Origin: Prevotella sp.
GTDB taxonomy: Bacteria > Bacteroidota > Bacteroidia > Bacteroidales > Bacteroidaceae
Assembly: GCA_017554385.1 (NCBI GenBank)
Contig: JAFZIL010000055.1
Span: 1 to 59,482, forward strand
Direction of reading: 5' to 3'
Length of the DNA stretch: 59,482 nucleotides
Numbering within the stretch: position 1 is the first letter of the stretch; each line of letters opens with the position of its first letter. The position numbers and the translations under genes are program-made. Of this stretch, positions 24,234 through 33,967 are shown piece after piece. The notes under the pieces are model-generated. The model saw only the letters and a program-made list of their open reading frames with translations, made no database searches and had not been told where the DNA came from.

Positions 24234-25772
24234 TTAACCACAATGGAAATAGCGCTCCACCATTTGCTGTAGAAGTTCAGGCTCATTGGCTACCCTACTG
24301 CGTAAGTCCGCATCGTCAAAAGCCTTCAGTTCGCTAATAATGCCATCGATCATAGCCGGTGTGAACACTCCGTATTGCTCGAAAATATAACGCTGTCTTT
24401 CCAGACAGTCGGCAGAAGCGGCACACGAGTCTGGCAATTGCTTCAGCCCTTTCAGCCTATCGACATTCTGCGCATCGTGGATATTGACATCGACATAAGT
24501 ACGTTGGGCCAACTCAAGTGCGTCTACCATCTCGAATCCATGACGACAAGCCACACATAGACCAGCCAACAGCTGATAGAGGTCAGCAGAGCCGTCGGGC
24601 GAACGCAACTCAACAGTCTGTTTATCACTCAAATCCCGTTGCGACGGTTGTTCCTTAGGATTGGCCATTGCCATCATGTCGCTGCCTGATGTCCACCCTA
24701 ATGGAACACGTACCAGCACCGAACGGTTTCTATCGCCCCAGCAGACATTGGTGGGTGCTTCTTGATGCGGAACAAGGCGGAAATAACTCATGGGATTCTT
24801 GTTACCAAAAGCAGTGAGAGCCTGTGCCAGTTCCATCATTCCTGCAATCATACATCCAGCATCGGCAGTGAGCTGCCCGTCAGCGAGCATCTGATTGCGT
24901 CCATTACGGGTCATTCGCATGTGAATATGCAGTCCGCTACCCGCCTTTCCTGTAGTAATCTTCGGAGCAAAGGTCACCTCATAACCTTCTTGATAAGCCA
25001 AATTGCGTATAACCCACTTGGCAAGCATCAGCTGGTCAGCTGCCTGCTCTACTGGAACAGGAAGAAACTCAATCTCGTTCTGCTCGTAGTTCAAACCGTC
25101 AAGGGAAAAATTACCCACTTCAGAGTGACCGTACTTTATTTGTCCGCCCGTTTGGGCAATATATTTCATGCAGAGTGTACGGAACTCACCAGCCTTGGCA
25201 AAAGGAGCCGACTCATGATATCCATGTTGGTCGACAGCAGGAAAAGCCGATTCCTTTTCACTCACCACATAATACTCCAGTTCGCCCATAGCCTCGAACT
25301 GCATGCCCGTGACACGAGTAAAAGCCTCAGCTGCCTTATGCAGTGTCTGTTCTGGTGCACTGGCTAACGGCCTTCCGTCCTTGTCGAAAAACGAACAGAG
25401 CATGGTCACCGTTGGCAGCGGGGCAAAGGGGTCGACAAACGCTGTACGGAAACGCGGCAAAACATAGAGATCACTTGAAGATGCCTGGATAAACGGGAAG
25501 AGGCTTGAGCCGTCAACCCGCTCGCCACAGGTCAGTATGGTTTCAAGGTATTCTCTACTACTGACCACGAAATTCAGCGTCTTTAGTCTTCCATCGCCGC
25601 CAGGATACATGAAGTTGATCATCTCCACATCGTTTTCGACGACATACCTCACTATGTCGTCCTTGGAGAAATCCGCGGCAGGTTTTCCAAGATAGCCCAC
25701 CAATTGATTCTTTGCCAACGAGAACGAATTCTCTGCTGGTATTGCAGCACGTGTCTGCCTGTTATTATCCAT
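24234..25772 (-). CDS. Type I glutamine synthetase family protein
   Basis: 512 aa. N-terminal beta-grasp domain (about 40-130), then the catalytic domain with ELEYYVV (164-170, metal ligands), GSGLHIH (278-284) and the NRSVLVRVP segment of the ATP/glutamate site, and ELRSPDGSADLYQLLAG near residue 390. Members make glutamine from glutamate and ammonia, or gamma-glutamylate other amines. It is longer than classical GlnA (about 440-470) and I see no clear adenylylation-loop Tyr, so a GlnA role is likely but not certain. It sits directly upstream of clpS on the same strand. Confidence 0.88.
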   Translation of the reverse strand: MDNNRQTRAAIPAENSFSLAKNQLVGYLGKPAADFSKDDIVRYVVENDVEMINFMYPGGDGRLKTLNFVVSSREYLETILTCGERVDGSSLFPFIQASSSDLYVLPRFRTAFVDPFAPLPTVTMLCSFFDKDGRPLASAPEQTLHKAAEAFTRVTGMQFEAMGELEYYVVSEKESAFPAVDQHGYHESAPFAKAGEFRTLCMKYIAQTGGQIKYGHSEVGNFSLDGLNYEQNEIEFLPVPVEQAADQLMLAKWVIRNLAYQEGYEVTFAPKITTGKAGSGLHIHMRMTRNGRNQMLADGQLTADAGCMIAGMMELAQALTAFGNKNPMSYFRLVPHQEAPTNVCWGDRNRSVLVRVPLGWTSGSDMMAMANPKEQPSQRDLSDKQTVELRSPDGSADLYQLLAGLCVACRHGFEMVDALELAQRTYVDVNIHDAQNVDRLKGLKQLPDSCAASADCLERQRYIFEQYGVFTPAMIDGIISELKAFDDADLRSRVANEPELLQQMVERYFHCG

Positions 25773-25812
25773 AGTGTTTTGATTTTGGGGTTAAGCTTTT
25801 CTAATGGCTACA

Positions 25813-28119
25813 TCACTCTATTTTCACAGTGAGCGGCTGGCGCATTGAGCGCAACGTCCAATCGATGCGCTGCTGCCACTCGGCTTGCGTACGAACATCG
25901 TAGCGACTCCAAGCAGAACCATAATAATAGGAATATGGCTCGCCCTTATAGTCACTCACAATGCCAAGAGCATGACCTTCATTGCCACCCTTAGGCTGGT
26001 CAAAGAGTACTTTCTTGGTGGTTACATTACCATTGGGGAAGAGAGCGGCCACATAGAGGTAACAGTTGTTGTAGCCCACATTGTCGGTTGGATCGGCATA
26101 CTGCACGTAGTCCTTTCCCAGGACAACGTTCTCTTTCTCTTCAGAGTGAATGACCACACCCGATGCCAGCTGCGTGGGTTCGGATAGTCCTTCGTACCAG
26201 ACAGTGACACGGTTGAAGTTCGAACCTTTGTCAAGTGTGATGATGCGGTGCTCAGTAATCGAGTCGCTGCCGAAGGCTGTCTTATGGTAGACGAGTTCGA
26301 CGGTGGTGCGCAACGGGCCGTTGTCGAGAACTTTGTAGTCTTTGAAGCAATAGGGATACTGCAACTGACCGTCTTTCATCAGCGCAGGCGTACCACAACC
26401 TAAGGTGGCACCGACCTTGTAGAGGTCCATGCCGCGTCCATGGTCGTGGTGATACGAGTTCAGTCGATAGAGCGAGTCACCGCGCTGGCGGTTCTCCTTG
26501 CGCAGCTTGTCTACGGCGGGCATCATCACCACGTCCTCGATCCAGTAGCGCTGCTCCACCACCAGTTCGGGTGTGTTCTTCGACCATACGTCGGTACCAT
26601 ACGACCGTTCGCCCGTCTTCTGCAAAGCGGGACCATAGACGCGATAAGCGCCACGGTCGTTCTCCCAAGCATAGTCATCCTTTCGTTCGGGATAGATACG
26701 GCCGTAGCAAGTAGTGGCGTAGGTCTTGGGCGTACCGCGACGAATGGTGAAACGGGCAGAGGTATGCGGGCGCGCGTCGGCCTCGATGAGCACCTTACCG
26801 TCGTAGCTAAGCTGATAAGGCAGTTCGAGTCCGGCATTGTCAAAGACGATGAACTGACGGCCACCCTGTATGCCAAGCTTCTGGAAAACCTCCTTGGCAT
26901 CAATCTCCACAACCTGATGACGGTACTCGTCGCTGTTGTTCGTCACGGTAAGGGTGACGGCAGAACCAGCACCGCTTTCCGAAGAAGCAGTCTCATAGCG
27001 CAGGTGTTCACAGGCAGCAAGCAGGAAAGCGCCCACACCAAAGTTGGTCTCAGAACGCGCATTGATGGTCTTCGTCGGGTCGGGTTTCTCACCGATAGGC
27101 TGAACGAATCCTACACAACCATCAGCCTGCAGGGCAACGGTAGTCAGGTAGTTCCATGCCTTCTCAATGACGGGTACATACGTGGCGCGATCAAGTAATC
27201 CGTGGTTCACGCCCCACAGCAAGCCGTAGGTAAAGAAGGCTGTGCCCGAGGTCTCAGGTCCCGGTGCATCCTCTTCGCAGAGCATTGAACGGCTCCAGTA
27301 GCCACCGGGACGCTGCACGCGGGCTACGCCCTCGGCCAGTTCACGGAAGCGCTGAAGGAAGAACGGACGGTTCTTATAGTCAGCGGGCATGTCGGCCAGC
27401 ACCTTTGCCAGTCCGGCCAGCACCCATCCGTCGCCGCGCGCCCAGAAGCTCTTTCCCTCGTTACAGGCAGTCTTCACCTTCGGATAGATGTATTTCGCAT
27501 CGCGGTAGTAGAGTTGCTCGTCCTTGTCGTACATCAGCTCGTCGCTCCACTTGAAGTTCTCATATAGCTTATCCAAATATTTCACGTCGCCCGTCACCTT
27601 GTAGAGCTTGGTCATCACGGGCATGACCATGTAGAGTGCGTCAGCCCACCACCAGAAGTCGTTCTCCGGCTGGCGCACCTCATAGTCCATCACCTCTATA
27701 GCACGCTTGATCTTATAAGGATCGGGGTTCAGTTCGTACATGTCGATGTACGTTTGGAAGCATATCTGCCAGTCACCGAAGAGCACGAAGTCATGGCCCT
27801 CGCCGTAGGTCTTGTAGCGCCACTTCGACGGGTCTTTCTCGCGTGCGCCCTGCCACAGGTTATGATTGGCCCATCGCGAGCTGTAGTCCAACCAGCGGGC
27901 AGTACCTAAAAGCCGGTAAGCCTCCATGTTTCCTGTATGGTAGGCGGCCTCGTCCCAGAACGAACGCACGAGCGGTGAGTGGTGCTGCTGCCAGAAATCA
28001 TTGACTTTGGTAATCATCTCAACGGTGGGGAGCGGCTTCGCTTCCACACGCTTTTTCTTCTTTGCGTCGGCAGTGAAACATACGGCCAAAGCAATCAAAA
28101 GTAAGGTTAGTTTTCTCAT
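25813..28119 (-). CDS. Exported GH105 unsaturated glycuronyl hydrolase with C-terminal DUF4861
   Basis: 768 aa. Signal peptide 1-19 (ending FTADA). Residues about 30-375 form the alpha6/alpha6 barrel of GH88/GH105 enzymes, with WWWADALYMVMP (Asp160) as the catalytic motif and SFWARGDGWVLAGL as the second conserved site. These enzymes remove unsaturated uronic acids left by pectin lyases (rhamnogalacturonan side). From about residue 390 a beta-rich DUF4861 domain follows (VVEIDAKEVFQKL, then AWENDRGAYRVYGPAL). The two-domain order is common in Bacteroidales pectin-utilisation genes, but no SusC/D pair is next to it here. Confidence 0.9.
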   Translation of the reverse strand: MRKLTLLLIALAVCFTADAKKKKRVEAKPLPTVEMITKVNDFWQQHHSPLVRSFWDEAAYHTGNMEAYRLLGTARWLDYSSRWANHNLWQGAREKDPSKWRYKTYGEGHDFVLFGDWQICFQTYIDMYELNPDPYKIKRAIEVMDYEVRQPENDFWWWADALYMVMPVMTKLYKVTGDVKYLDKLYENFKWSDELMYDKDEQLYYRDAKYIYPKVKTACNEGKSFWARGDGWVLAGLAKVLADMPADYKNRPFFLQRFRELAEGVARVQRPGGYWSRSMLCEEDAPGPETSGTAFFTYGLLWGVNHGLLDRATYVPVIEKAWNYLTTVALQADGCVGFVQPIGEKPDPTKTINARSETNFGVGAFLLAACEHLRYETASSESGAGSAVTLTVTNNSDEYRHQVVEIDAKEVFQKLGIQGGRQFIVFDNAGLELPYQLSYDGKVLIEADARPHTSARFTIRRGTPKTYATTCYGRIYPERKDDYAWENDRGAYRVYGPALQKTGERSYGTDVWSKNTPELVVEQRYWIEDVVMMPAVDKLRKENRQRGDSLYRLNSYHHDHGRGMDLYKVGATLGCGTPALMKDGQLQYPYCFKDYKVLDNGPLRTTVELVYHKTAFGSDSITEHRIITLDKGSNFNRVTVWYEGLSEPTQLASGVVIHSEEKENVVLGKDYVQYADPTDNVGYNNCYLYVAALFPNGNVTTKKVLFDQPKGGNEGHALGIVSDYKGEPYSYYYGSAWSRYDVRTQAEWQQRIDWTLRSMRQPLTVKIE

Positions 28120-28159
28120 ATTAATTAGTAGTGTTTATTTTTCTTGTCAGATAATTCTG

Positions 28160-28167
28160 CAAATTTA
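28160..28167 (-). promoter_or_regulatory. -7 element for the GH105 gene
   Basis: Minus strand TAAATTTG, 40 bases before ATG 28119 and just downstream of the S9 peptidase terminator. Confidence 0.55.
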
Positions 28168-28169
28168 AA

Positions 28170-28200
28170 CAAAAAAGCCGAAAGCGCAAAACTTTCGGCT
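28170..28200 (-). terminator. Terminator of the S9 peptidase gene
   Basis: AGCCGAAAG (28176-28184) and CTTTCGGCT (28192-28200) are a perfect 9-bp stem with a 7-base loop; the A-run at 28171-28176 gives TTTTTT on the minus strand. Confidence 0.88.
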
Positions 28201-28220
28201 AAATATTTATCTCATAGAAC

Positions 28221-30473
28221 TTATTTCAGGTGCTCATTGAAGAAGTTGAAGCACTGGCGGAACAGGTGGTTGCGGGTGTTACCACCATAGATGCTGTGAT
28301 TGCGGTTGGTATAGACCAGTTGGCGGAAATCCTTGTCGGCCTGCACGAGGGCCTCGACGTATTCGGCCGTGTTCTGGTAGTGCACATTGTCGTCGGCCAA
28401 GCCGTGACAGAGCAGAAGGGCTCCGCTAAGCTGAGAGGCACGGGCGATAGGTGTCACCTCGTTGTAGCCCTTGCCATTCTCTTTGGGTGTACGCATGAAG
28501 CGCTCGGTGTAGACAGTGTCGTAATAGCGCCAGCAAGTAGGCGGAGCAATGGCCACGCCGCAACGGAACACGGGACGACCCTCGGACATCGACATCAGCG
28601 TGTTCCAACCGCCATAGGACCATCCCCAGATGGCGATGCGGTCTTTGTCGACGTAGGACTGCCGCCCTAGCCACAGTGCGGCCTCGACCTGATCCTTGGC
28701 CTCCAGCTCACCGAGTCGCAGGTAGGTGCACTTCTCGAACTCGGCACCACGGCCACCCGTGCCGCGGTTGTCCACACAAACAACGATGTAGCCTTGCTGA
28801 GCCAGGTACTGCTCGAGAATGGCTCCCTGTCCGTTCATGCCGATGTTCCAGGTATTCTTCACCTGCTGGTTGCCGGGGCCACCGTATTGGTACATCACCA
28901 CGGGATAGCGCTTCGATGGATCGAAGCCGACGGGCTTCACCATCCAGCCACAAAGTTTAGTATCAGGAGTGGTGAAGATGAAAAGCTCCTTCGTGCCCAT
29001 ATCGTAAGAGTTGTACTTATCGGCAAGGGCTTTATTGTCGATGAGGGTAGCCGTTGTTCGGACGGAAGAACCGCCCAACACACTATTAAGAGTGATTTGG
29101 GGCGGGGTATTCAGGTCGCTCCACGTGCAGAGAAAGTTCTTGAAGTCACTTGAGAAGACAGCGCTGCTCCAGCCTTTCTTCGGTGTGAGACAGTCGGTCT
29201 TACCATTCTTGTGATTCACAAAGACTTGTTGATCGGTAGGCCCGTCGTTGAGAGCAGCAAAGAAGATGTCACCCGTCGTCTCATTGTAGCCATAGACATC
29301 GGTGACGATAGTATGAGCAGACTCACCGAGACGAAGTACTGATGGCTCCAGATCGCCCACCGAACGCAGCAACTGACCATTGAGATTGTATAGATAGATG
29401 TGGTTGTAGCCGTCGCGCTCGCTGGTGAGCACGATGTTGTGGTCGGTAATCTTCACATGGGCGAAGACGTTCTCGTTGATATATTTGTCCACATTATCCT
29501 CGATGACCAACTGACATACAGTGCTGAGCGGGTTGGCCATATAGACCTTAAGACAGTCCTGATGGCGGTTCAGCGTGAAAACGGCTACCTTCGACGGGTC
29601 GGCAGTTGCGATGATGCGGGGAATATATCCGTCGGCATCAAGAGGCAGCTGGAGGGTGCGCGTCTGATGGCTCTTGATATCATAGCTCAGGAGCGACAGG
29701 CGGGCATTCTGCTCACCGGCCTTCGGATATTTATAGGTATAGAAGCCGGGATAGGCGGCATACTCCTCGCGCTCGGGGTTCATACCCTTGAAGAGCATCA
29801 TAGAGTATTCCTTCACCTCGCTTTCATCATACCGCACCCAGACAATCTGCTTAGAATCGGCCGAGAAGACCATGGCGCGGTTGTGAGAAAATTCCTCCTC
29901 GCACACCCAGTCGGGCAGTCCATTGATGACCTTGTTGCGCTCGCCATCCTTCGTCACCTGACTCTCGGCATTGTCGTAGAGTAGTTTCACGAGGAAGATG
30001 TTGTTATCACGCACGAAGGCTATCTGGTTGCCGTCGGGCGAGAAGAGCGGTGTCTGTTGGGGGCCACCTTCGCTCAACGGCTCCAAGCGGTTGTTGGCAA
30101 TATTATATATATAATAGGTGGCGGTGAACGAGTGGCGATAAATGCTCTTTGTCTGCGTCTGGATGAGCATGCGCGTACCGTCGGGACTCATGATATAGCC
30201 ATCGACCCTCGACACCTGAGCACCGCGAGCAGTAGCGACATCGAACAACACCCCGACCTGCTTTCCCGTTCGGAACGAATACTTCACGATCTGCTTTCCG
30301 TCACGTGAAATCTGGGTGTAAGTCTCGCCGTCGCTCATTGGCTCCACGGCTGCCATCGTCTCCGGACGGAATACGCCCTGCGTAATGCTCTTCAAATCAA
30401 GTTTCTGTCCTGCCAATGCAGGTAATGCAACTGATGACAACAGAATCATCAGAACAAAGGAAATACGTCTCAT
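28221..30473 (-). CDS. Exported S9 prolyl oligopeptidase family (DPP-IV-like)
   Basis: 750 aa. Signal peptide 1-21 (ending LPALAG). Residues about 30-480 form a DPP-IV-type beta propeller with TQTPLFSPDGNQIAFV-like blades and the EEEFSHNRA segment (the Glu pair that holds the substrate N-terminus). The alpha/beta hydrolase domain carries Ser619 in GWSYGGW, Asp694 in HGLADDN and His726 in NRNHSIYG. It should release X-Pro or X-Ala dipeptides in the periplasm. The nearby POT transporter (31671) could import the products. Promoter at 30501-30508. Confidence 0.93.
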   Translation of the reverse strand: MRRISFVLMILLSSVALPALAGQKLDLKSITQGVFRPETMAAVEPMSDGETYTQISRDGKQIVKYSFRTGKQVGVLFDVATARGAQVSRVDGYIMSPDGTRMLIQTQTKSIYRHSFTATYYIYNIANNRLEPLSEGGPQQTPLFSPDGNQIAFVRDNNIFLVKLLYDNAESQVTKDGERNKVINGLPDWVCEEEFSHNRAMVFSADSKQIVWVRYDESEVKEYSMMLFKGMNPEREEYAAYPGFYTYKYPKAGEQNARLSLLSYDIKSHQTRTLQLPLDADGYIPRIIATADPSKVAVFTLNRHQDCLKVYMANPLSTVCQLVIEDNVDKYINENVFAHVKITDHNIVLTSERDGYNHIYLYNLNGQLLRSVGDLEPSVLRLGESAHTIVTDVYGYNETTGDIFFAALNDGPTDQQVFVNHKNGKTDCLTPKKGWSSAVFSSDFKNFLCTWSDLNTPPQITLNSVLGGSSVRTTATLIDNKALADKYNSYDMGTKELFIFTTPDTKLCGWMVKPVGFDPSKRYPVVMYQYGGPGNQQVKNTWNIGMNGQGAILEQYLAQQGYIVVCVDNRGTGGRGAEFEKCTYLRLGELEAKDQVEAALWLGRQSYVDKDRIAIWGWSYGGWNTLMSMSEGRPVFRCGVAIAPPTCWRYYDTVYTERFMRTPKENGKGYNEVTPIARASQLSGALLLCHGLADDNVHYQNTAEYVEALVQADKDFRQLVYTNRNHSIYGGNTRNHLFRQCFNFFNEHLK

Positions 30474-30500
30474 TTGTGCTTATCGTTTTGATTTATCTTG

Positions 30501-30508
30501 CAAAGATA
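30501..30508 (-). promoter_or_regulatory. -7 element for the S9 peptidase gene
   Basis: Minus strand TATCTTTG, about 28 bases before ATG 30473. Confidence 0.62.
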
Positions 30509-30565
30509 ATCAATTAAACTGACATGGCACATAGTTTTTGGGAAGATTAACACCTGCTTGATGAT

Positions 30566-31636
30566 TCAGCGATAGTATACATTGGCAAACGAGAAGCGTA
30601 CGACGACAGGCAAATGGTCACTGAATCCGGGTTGATACTGGTAGCCGTTATAGGTACGGAAGGGCTTCACTCCGCCATATTTGGTGTCTTCCTCGAGCAG
30701 GAAGGGAGCATCGTTGACATAGGCCTCGACTTTGTGCTGAAGCAGAGAGGGTGACACAAGCACATGGTCTATCTGTTCCCAAAGGCCATGATATCGATAG
30801 TTGGCACGCGCACCATGGGTTCCCTCGACGTTGGGAGCAGCACTGACGAGTCCCTGTTCCAGAAGAAAACGTATGGACTTGTCCTTGAGAGTGGCATTGA
30901 AATCGCCTGCCACAAGGACAAGGGCATCGGGCGACCAACGGTGCAAATAATCGATGGCAGCAGTAACATGACGTGCTACCTGCATGCGATAGGGACGTGT
31001 CTCGCGCTCACCACCATATCGGCTGGGGGCATGAACAACGAAAACGTGAAGGGTGTCGCCAGTGATTATCTCACCTTTCACATAGAGAATGTCGCGTGTA
31101 GGGCGCATGCCCTTGACGAGGGGTACGGTAATGGTTTCGTAACAAACAGGACGAAACGAAGATGGCTGATAGAGGAGAGCCACATCAACGCCTCGCTCGT
31201 CGGGCGACTCGGTCATCAGATAGTCGTAGCCGGCATTGCGCAGGAGCGAACGACGGGTGAGGTCATGGAGCACAGTATCATTCTCCACCTCAACAAGGGC
31301 CACGAAGTCAGGCAGTTCCTGACTACACGAGAGGATGGTCTGTCCAGTATGGTTCAATTTCCGCCAGTAGCGCGAGCGGGTCCAATGGCGCAAGCTTTCA
31401 GGCAGATACTCGTCATCCTGTTTCAGCGAATCGTGGCGACAGTCGAAAAGATTCTCACAGTTCAGTTCGACGAAGATCAGCTGCTGCGCTGAAGCTTCGA
31501 AAGGAAAAATGAAGCATGAGAAATGGAAAAAGAGAAAGAGAAATGAGAAATGAGGAATGAGAAATAAAGAATGGAAATGAAAAATTGATAAATAAACTGC
31601 GCTTTCATTGTGTGCAATGTCATTTCTCATTTCCAT
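30566..31636 (-). CDS. Exported endonuclease/exonuclease/phosphatase-fold protein with repeat-derived signal peptide
   Basis: 356 aa. The catalytic fold starts near residue 53 (FVELNCENLFDCRHD) and shows the EEP pattern: VEVENDTVL, DERGVDVALLY, VHAPSRYGG, VAGDFNAT, and the final GFSDHLPVVVRF (catalytic His). It could be a DNase, RNase or phosphatase. The first 50 residues are odd: a Phe/His/Ser/Leu-rich run (IPHFSFLFLFFHFS) that looks like an improvised signal peptide ending ASAQ. That DNA belongs to an inverted simple repeat (31545-31588 / 31620-31662), which also contains the start codon. ATG 31630 is a second possible start. Confidence 0.82.
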   Translation of the reverse strand: MEMRNDIAHNESAVYLSIFHFHSLFLIPHFSFLFLFFHFSCFIFPFEASAQQLIFVELNCENLFDCRHDSLKQDDEYLPESLRHWTRSRYWRKLNHTGQTILSCSQELPDFVALVEVENDTVLHDLTRRSLLRNAGYDYLMTESPDERGVDVALLYQPSSFRPVCYETITVPLVKGMRPTRDILYVKGEIITGDTLHVFVVHAPSRYGGERETRPYRMQVARHVTAAIDYLHRWSPDALVLVAGDFNATLKDKSIRFLLEQGLVSAAPNVEGTHGARANYRYHGLWEQIDHVLVSPSLLQHKVEAYVNDAPFLLEEDTKYGGVKPFRTYNGYQYQPGFSDHLPVVVRFSFANVYYR

Positions 31637-31662
31637 TCATCATTACTCATTCCTCATTATTC
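31545..31662. repeat. Inverted simple repeat containing the start and signal peptide of the EEP gene
   Basis: GAGGAATGAGAAAT and related words at 31545-31588 are mirrored by CATTTCTCATTTCCATTC words at 31620-31662, giving about 40 bp of imperfect stem around a 31-base loop. The ATG codons of the EEP gene lie in the second arm; the other arm is translated into the hydrophobic signal-peptide core. Confidence 0.72.
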
Positions 31663-31670
31663 ACTTACAT

Positions 31671-33209
31671 TCAGCAGACGGCTTCCAGTCGCTTCATCAT
31701 GACAAACATGAAGACGGCAGCGACAAGACAGATGGCCATGAACACGCTCCAGCACACCCAAAGAGGCACGGCACCCCAGAGCAGGCCACCTACGACAACC
31801 AACTGGTTACCAATGGCAGTAGCCACGAACCAGCCACCCATCATCATACCCTTATACTTGGGAGGAGCCACTTTCGAGACGAAAGAGATACCCATGGGCG
31901 ACAATAACAACTCGCCAAACGTCAGGATCAGGTAGACACCGATGAGCAGGTTTGGTGTTACGTCGGCCACATGGACGGCCACAGGATTGCCGTCGGCACC
32001 CATCTCGGTCTGCGGCATGGGCAGTCCCATCGAGAAGAGCATCATCACGGCATAGGCAGCAGCAGCCACAATCATACCGTAGGCAATCTTACGCGGTGCC
32101 GAAGGCTCCTTGCCCTTTGCGGCTAACGATCCGAAGATAGCCATCGACACGGGTGTCAGAGCTACTACATAGAAGGGATTGAACTGCTGGAAGATAGGAG
32201 CAGTGAACGAAATCTCGCCCGTCTGTGCATAGTATTTCCATATCAGCAGACCTACTGCAGCAACGATAACCAATGCCGAGATACCCCGTGCCTTCGAGGT
32301 CTTGCTCTGGAAGAGTGAGAAGCCGGCATAGACGATAAAGATAACAAGCACCAGGTTCCACACATCGAATGCCATGCCCTGCACGCCCGAAGAGGTGTGG
32401 GCCGTGAACTCGTCGGCAAAGTAGGTCAGCGAAAGTCCGTTCTGATGGAAGGCCATCCAGAAGAAAATCACCACAGCGAACACCAGACACAGGGCCACGA
32501 TGCGCTGCTTGGTCTCTTCCTTCGACAGCTCTTCACCAGCGGCAGAACCGCTGGCCACAGTCTCTTCCTTCTTCTTACCACCCTCGGTATGACGGAAAGT
32601 GCTGCGGAACAGGTAGTAGATAGCAATCGAGAGGATGAGCGAGGCACAGGCCACTGCAAACGAGAAGTGATAGGCATCGTTGCTCGAATAGCCTAAGCTC
32701 ACCTCGGCATACTCCTTAATCTTGATGGCAGCCGTCGGAGCAAAGAGGGCACCGATGTTAATGGCCATGTAGAAGATGGAGAAGCCAGAGTCACGCTTGT
32801 CCTTGTACTGCGGATCATTGTACAGGTCGCCTACCATCACCTGGAGGTTACCCTTGAACAGGCCAGTACCGAAGCCTATGAGCAGCAATGCGCCCAGCAT
32901 CACCACCAGTGCCACACTGTCGCCACCCAGGGGAACTGAGAGCAGCAGGTAGCCCAGGAACATGATAATGATACCCGAGGTGACCATCTTGCCGAAGCCG
33001 AACTTGTCGGCCATCATGCCTCCGATGAGCGGGAAGAAATAGACCAGCATGAGGAACGCACTATAGATGGTTCCTGCCACAGCTGGCGAAAGGCCATAGT
33101 TGGCCCTCAGAAAAAGTGCGAAGACAGCGAGCATCGTGTAGTAGCCGAAACGCTCGCCAGTGTTGGCCAGTGCCAACGCGAAAAGTCCTTTAGGTTGGTT
33201 TTCGAACAT
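31671..33209 (-). CDS. Proton-dependent oligopeptide (POT/PTR) transporter
   Basis: 512 aa, about 12-14 membrane helices. POT signatures: GERFGYYTMLAVF in helix 1 (ExxER-like start), GGMMADKFGFGK in the helix 2-3 loop, and FSIFYMAINIGALFAP in helix 5. It imports di- and tripeptides with protons. It lies three bases after the beta-barrel protein gene and 34 bases before the EEP gene, and two genes from the S9 dipeptidyl peptidase, which suggests peptide scavenging. Confidence 0.94.
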   Translation of the reverse strand: MFENQPKGLFALALANTGERFGYYTMLAVFALFLRANYGLSPAVAGTIYSAFLMLVYFFPLIGGMMADKFGFGKMVTSGIIIMFLGYLLLSVPLGGDSVALVVMLGALLLIGFGTGLFKGNLQVMVGDLYNDPQYKDKRDSGFSIFYMAINIGALFAPTAAIKIKEYAEVSLGYSSNDAYHFSFAVACASLILSIAIYYLFRSTFRHTEGGKKKEETVASGSAAGEELSKEETKQRIVALCLVFAVVIFFWMAFHQNGLSLTYFADEFTAHTSSGVQGMAFDVWNLVLVIFIVYAGFSLFQSKTSKARGISALVIVAAVGLLIWKYYAQTGEISFTAPIFQQFNPFYVVALTPVSMAIFGSLAAKGKEPSAPRKIAYGMIVAAAAYAVMMLFSMGLPMPQTEMGADGNPVAVHVADVTPNLLIGVYLILTFGELLLSPMGISFVSKVAPPKYKGMMMGGWFVATAIGNQLVVVGGLLWGAVPLWVCWSVFMAICLVAAVFMFVMMKRLEAVC

Positions 33210-33211
33210 AG

Positions 33212-33961
33212 TTATTTAATTTTAGGGTTATTAGTCTTGGAAAGGTCGAAGAGATAACTGAACTTGATGACGATCTGTGCGAAGTTGGAACGGGCGAAGT
33301 AGTCGCGCTTCGTAGCACCATAAATATTGCCCAGACCGTAATAGTAGCGGCCTTCGAGCAGGAAATGGCCCAAGCGGGGATGGGAGAACTCCAGTCCGAG
33401 GCCTGCGGTGATACCATAGTCTACACGGTGTTCCACTGCCATCGTATCCTGGGCAACGATATAAGACGTACGATTTGCCAAGTTCGCATTATTCAAGGTG
33501 AAATTGCTTTTGGTCGACTCGTTCAGGAAATAGCCAAACTGCGGACCTGCCTGGAAGAACACCTGAAAGCCCTTGCGCTCACGTCCCCACCCTAAGCGCG
33601 CCATAAGGGGTACCTGTAAGTAGAACTGGTCGCGCTGATAGGCCTCGGCCTCGCCTGTCACGCTGTTGATGACAGGTTGGTCGTCAGGGTCGAGAATATC
33701 CTCCTTCCATCCCACCTTGGCATAGTTGACCTCGCCTACGATAGCACAGACACTGTTAAAATAACGCTCAGACGTATAGCGCATGGTAAGACCACCGATG
33801 TAACCAGGATGCTGCAACTGCGGCACTTCGGGCACAAAATCAAGAGAGCTCATCACATAGCCGCCACCAAAGCCAATGGCAAACTCGCTACGGTAATCGC
33901 CTATCTGGGCATTGGCCATGCCACATGACAACAGGAATACAACTAAGAGTTTAAGGCGCAT
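33212..33961 (-). CDS. Exported outer-membrane beta-barrel protein (PorT-like)
   Basis: 249 aa. Signal peptide 1-18 (ending GMANA), then a series of amphipathic beta strands (EFAIGFGGGYVMSSL, YIGGLTMRY, FQVFFQAGPQFGYFL, ITAGLGLEF), as in the small OMP_b-brl_2/PorT-type barrels. PorT is an accessory protein of the type IX secretion system; I cannot tell whether this is PorT itself or a general porin-family member. It lies 6 bases after the LysM gene and 3 before the POT gene. Confidence 0.8.
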   Translation of the reverse strand: MRLKLLVVFLLSCGMANAQIGDYRSEFAIGFGGGYVMSSLDFVPEVPQLQHPGYIGGLTMRYTSERYFNSVCAIVGEVNYAKVGWKEDILDPDDQPVINSVTGEAEAYQRDQFYLQVPLMARLGWGRERKGFQVFFQAGPQFGYFLNESTKSNFTLNNANLANRTSYIVAQDTMAVEHRVDYGITAGLGLEFSHPRLGHFLLEGRYYYGLGNIYGATKRDYFARSNFAQIVIKFSYLFDLSKTNNPKIK

Positions 33962-33967
33962 GGGATG

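Noticed and set aside
26440-27198. 252-codon plus-strand frame opposite the GH105 gene
   Set aside because: Antisense shadow of a well-supported enzyme; composition not protein-like.
28176-28200. Terminator hairpin considered as an operator for the GH105 gene
   Set aside because: Stem plus T-run on the minus strand directly after the S9 peptidase stop is explained by termination.
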